From NCBI GenBank assembly GCA_018646565.1, contig JABGUO010000363.1, positions 1-7,038 of the forward strand: a DNA stretch of 7,038 nt, read 5' to 3'. This DNA is from Opitutia bacterium (GTDB lineage: Bacteria; Verrucomicrobiota; Verrucomicrobiia; Opitutales; Seribacteraceae). The notes beneath the pieces were generated by a model. The model saw only the letters and a list, made by a program, of their open reading frames with translations. It ran no database searches and was not told the origin of the DNA. How positions within the stretch are numbered: position 1 is the first letter of the stretch; the number at the start of each line of letters is the position of its first letter. A program made the translations under genes and the position numbers. This document shows positions 5,730 through 7,038 of the stretch, one piece after another.

Positions 5730-7038
5730 TCAACGCCGATATTTGCGCAATCTTTGATCGCTTTTCAATAGGTCAGAAAAATCATCAACATCGATATCCT
5801 TTGTCGCGGAACGCTGTCTTCTGGGATCCAATTCATTGGACACCAGTCCATGAGAACTGAGAGGTTCATCCTTCCGTCCCAAAACATCCAACACCTTGCG
5901 AGCTAATTGCCTGCCAACAGGTTCAGCCAATAATCCCCCAATATGCAGATCTCCATAGGGATTGTTTTCCCCTTTCTTATGAAATCCAGCTTTTTTTAAC
6001 CAGGTAGAATAAAACTTTTCATTGGAAATGAGGGCATGTTGATCACAAATCTCAATCTCGGGATGCCTGCTCATCACTTCCAGTGCCCATGGGTTGATGA
6101 ATCGCTCCATGGTTTTCTGTACTCGCCCGCTTGCCTTATTATCGGGCCCCAGTTCATCAGGGGGAGGATATCCACCGGGAATCGGAGTCGTGGTTACAAA
6201 GATCAGTTTTGCCTTGGTTTTCTTCAATTCTGCAATCACTTTCTCCAAATCTTCCTGATAACGAACCTTGGTATTAGCTGAATCCCACTGACCAAAATTA
6301 AAACTGATCACATCCCACCCCAGTCCGGGTTGGTCGTAAGCTCCGAGCCACTGGACTATATTTTCCACGCCCTTGCGGACAGGACCGCAATTAGTGGGAG
6401 GATGATAGATATTCAGTTTTCCCATCAATGCAGTGCGAAGAGCTTTATCATAATTTCCGGAAATCGAATCTCCAATGAAAAGGTACCGGCCAAGATTCGG
6501 ATCGTCTTGGGCCTCGGAATCTTCGAGCATTCGAAGGCAGACTTCGCTCGCATGAAAAACACCTTCTTCCATTTTTCCATGAACGAAAGCCTGCTGAACG
6601 AAGGGTTTGATATCTTTCTGACTCAGAAGTCCCATGATCCGGTGTTGTCCATCATGTCCCTGCGTTCCTATCTGAAACACTTCTTCTCCAATCTGCACAT
6701 CCATAAAACGACCATTTTCAAGGATGAATTTTCCTGACATCCAAGGTTTTTCAAGCGTTGGTAATTGGTCGGGGATTGGAGATATATAAAGTTTTCCGTC
6801 CATGATTGGACGCCTTCCCCGCTCTTCCCAATTCCTGATCGCTTTTGCATCCTTAAAAGTTCTTTTGACATATAAATTCTGAGGTAAGTCATAGGAAAAT
6901 TGTTTTTCTCCCATTTCAAACTCAACCCTTCGTGCTTCGAATCCGCCTCTTTGCACACGGGATTGCAAACCGATTTGGACATTTTCCTCGAGCAAAACCT
7001 CGATCGCTCCATCTGCATTACGAACATAAAAGTTAACC
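5730..7038 (-). CDS. SGNH/GDSL hydrolase (probable carbohydrate esterase) with unassigned N-terminal region, 5' end cut by the window edge
   Basis: The frame is open to the right edge, giving 435 visible residues; the true start lies outside. Numbering from the TTG codon at 6995 (an internal Leu codon, not a start), the C-terminal part is an SGNH hydrolase. Block I is FIGDSISGNYD with nucleophile S177, Gly204 in NCGP is a candidate block II, block III is NFGQWD with N233, FVTTTPIPGG (266-275) is a typical core strand, and D349-L-H351 is the likely acid-base pair. Relatives are esterases that remove acetyl or other acyl groups from sugars. The roughly 180 residues before it (including FILENGRFMDVQIGEEVFQI and GVFHASEV) match no domain I recognise. 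A charged tail of about 45 residues (RRQRSATKD, DQRLRKYRR) follows the hydrolase. The gene lies 103 bp upstream of the DUF1080 gene. The SGNH assignment is good; the substrate is unknown. Confidence 0.85.
   Translation of the reverse strand, partial: VNFYVRNADGAIEVLLEENVQIGLQSRVQRGGFEARRVEFEMGEKQFSYDLPQNLYVKRTFKDAKAIRNWEERGRRPIMDGKLYISPIPDQLPTLEKPWMSGKFILENGRFMDVQIGEEVFQIGTQGHDGQHRIMGLLSQKDIKPFVQQAFVHGKMEEGVFHASEVCLRMLEDSEAQDDPNLGRYLFIGDSISGNYDKALRTALMGKLNIYHPPTNCGPVRKGVENIVQWLGAYDQPGLGWDVISFNFGQWDSANTKVRYQEDLEKVIAELKKTKAKLIFVTTTPIPGGYPPPDELGPDNKASGRVQKTMERFINPWALEVMSRHPEIEICDQHALISNEKFYSTWLKKAGFHKKGENNPYGDLHIGGLLAEPVGRQLARKVLDVLGRKDEPLSSHGLVSNELDPRRQRSATKDIDVDDFSDLLKSDQRLRKYRR

Noticed and set aside
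6330..6737. 135-codon open frame on the plus strand
   Set aside because: It is antisense to the SGNH hydrolase coding region, including its GDSIS motif, and shows no protein features of its own.
6993..6995. TTG as the start codon of the SGNH hydrolase
   Set aside because: The frame stays open for 14 more codons to the right edge (reading VNFYVRNADGAIEV) with no stop, and no signal peptide follows the TTG. The gene is simply cut by the window.
6668..7027. 119-codon minus-strand frame starting near the right edge
   Set aside because: It is an out-of-frame shadow of the SGNH gene. The other frame continues into the catalytic domain without a break.
1..7038. CRISPR array, tRNA, insertion sequence or phage element
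   Set aside because: I found no spaced repeat series, cloverleaf-like segment, transposase motif or terminal inverted repeats. The window is nearly fully occupied by six minus-strand genes.

Overview
The window looks like part of a polysaccharide-degradation locus from a marine-type member of the PVC superphylum, most likely Verrucomicrobiota or Lentisphaerota. This rests on three things: an ECF sigma factor of the Rhodopirellula/Verrucomicrobium type paired with a FecR-domain anti-sigma factor, two secreted formylglycine sulfatases beside a DUF1080 (3-keto-disaccharide hydrolase family) protein and an SGNH esterase, and AT-rich leaders mostly lacking Shine-Dalgarno motifs. The taxonomic placement is inference; the window has no marker gene.

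All six genes are on the minus strand, so transcription runs from high to low coordinates. The upstream group is an SGNH/GDSL hydrolase (5730-7038, N-terminus beyond the right edge), then a secreted DUF1080 protein (4895-5626), then after 26 bp a two-part sulfatase (2991-4868). A 240-bp AT-rich gap (2751-2990) follows. The downstream group is an ECF sigma factor (2208-2750), a one-base overlap (TAATG) into a membrane FecR-like anti-sigma factor (889-2208), and after 28 bp a second sulfatase (1-860, C-terminus beyond the left edge).

A working model is as follows. The FecR-like protein holds the sigma factor at the membrane and its large outer domain senses a glycan or surface event. Released sigma factor then transcribes its own cassette and perhaps neighbouring enzyme genes. 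The exported enzymes would remove sulfate esters (two sulfatases of different subfamilies), remove acyl esters (SGNH hydrolase) and act on glycosides (DUF1080 protein). No glycoside hydrolase or lyase of a classical backbone-cleaving family, no SusC/SusD or TonB transporter and no sulfatase-maturation enzyme lies inside the window, so the substrate cannot be named.

I saw no tRNA, rRNA, CRISPR array, transposase or insertion sequence. The most interesting points are the sigma/FecR/sulfatase cassette, the outer domain of the FecR protein, the unassigned N-terminal domain of the SGNH protein and the calcium-loop plus beta-rich tail on the larger sulfatase.
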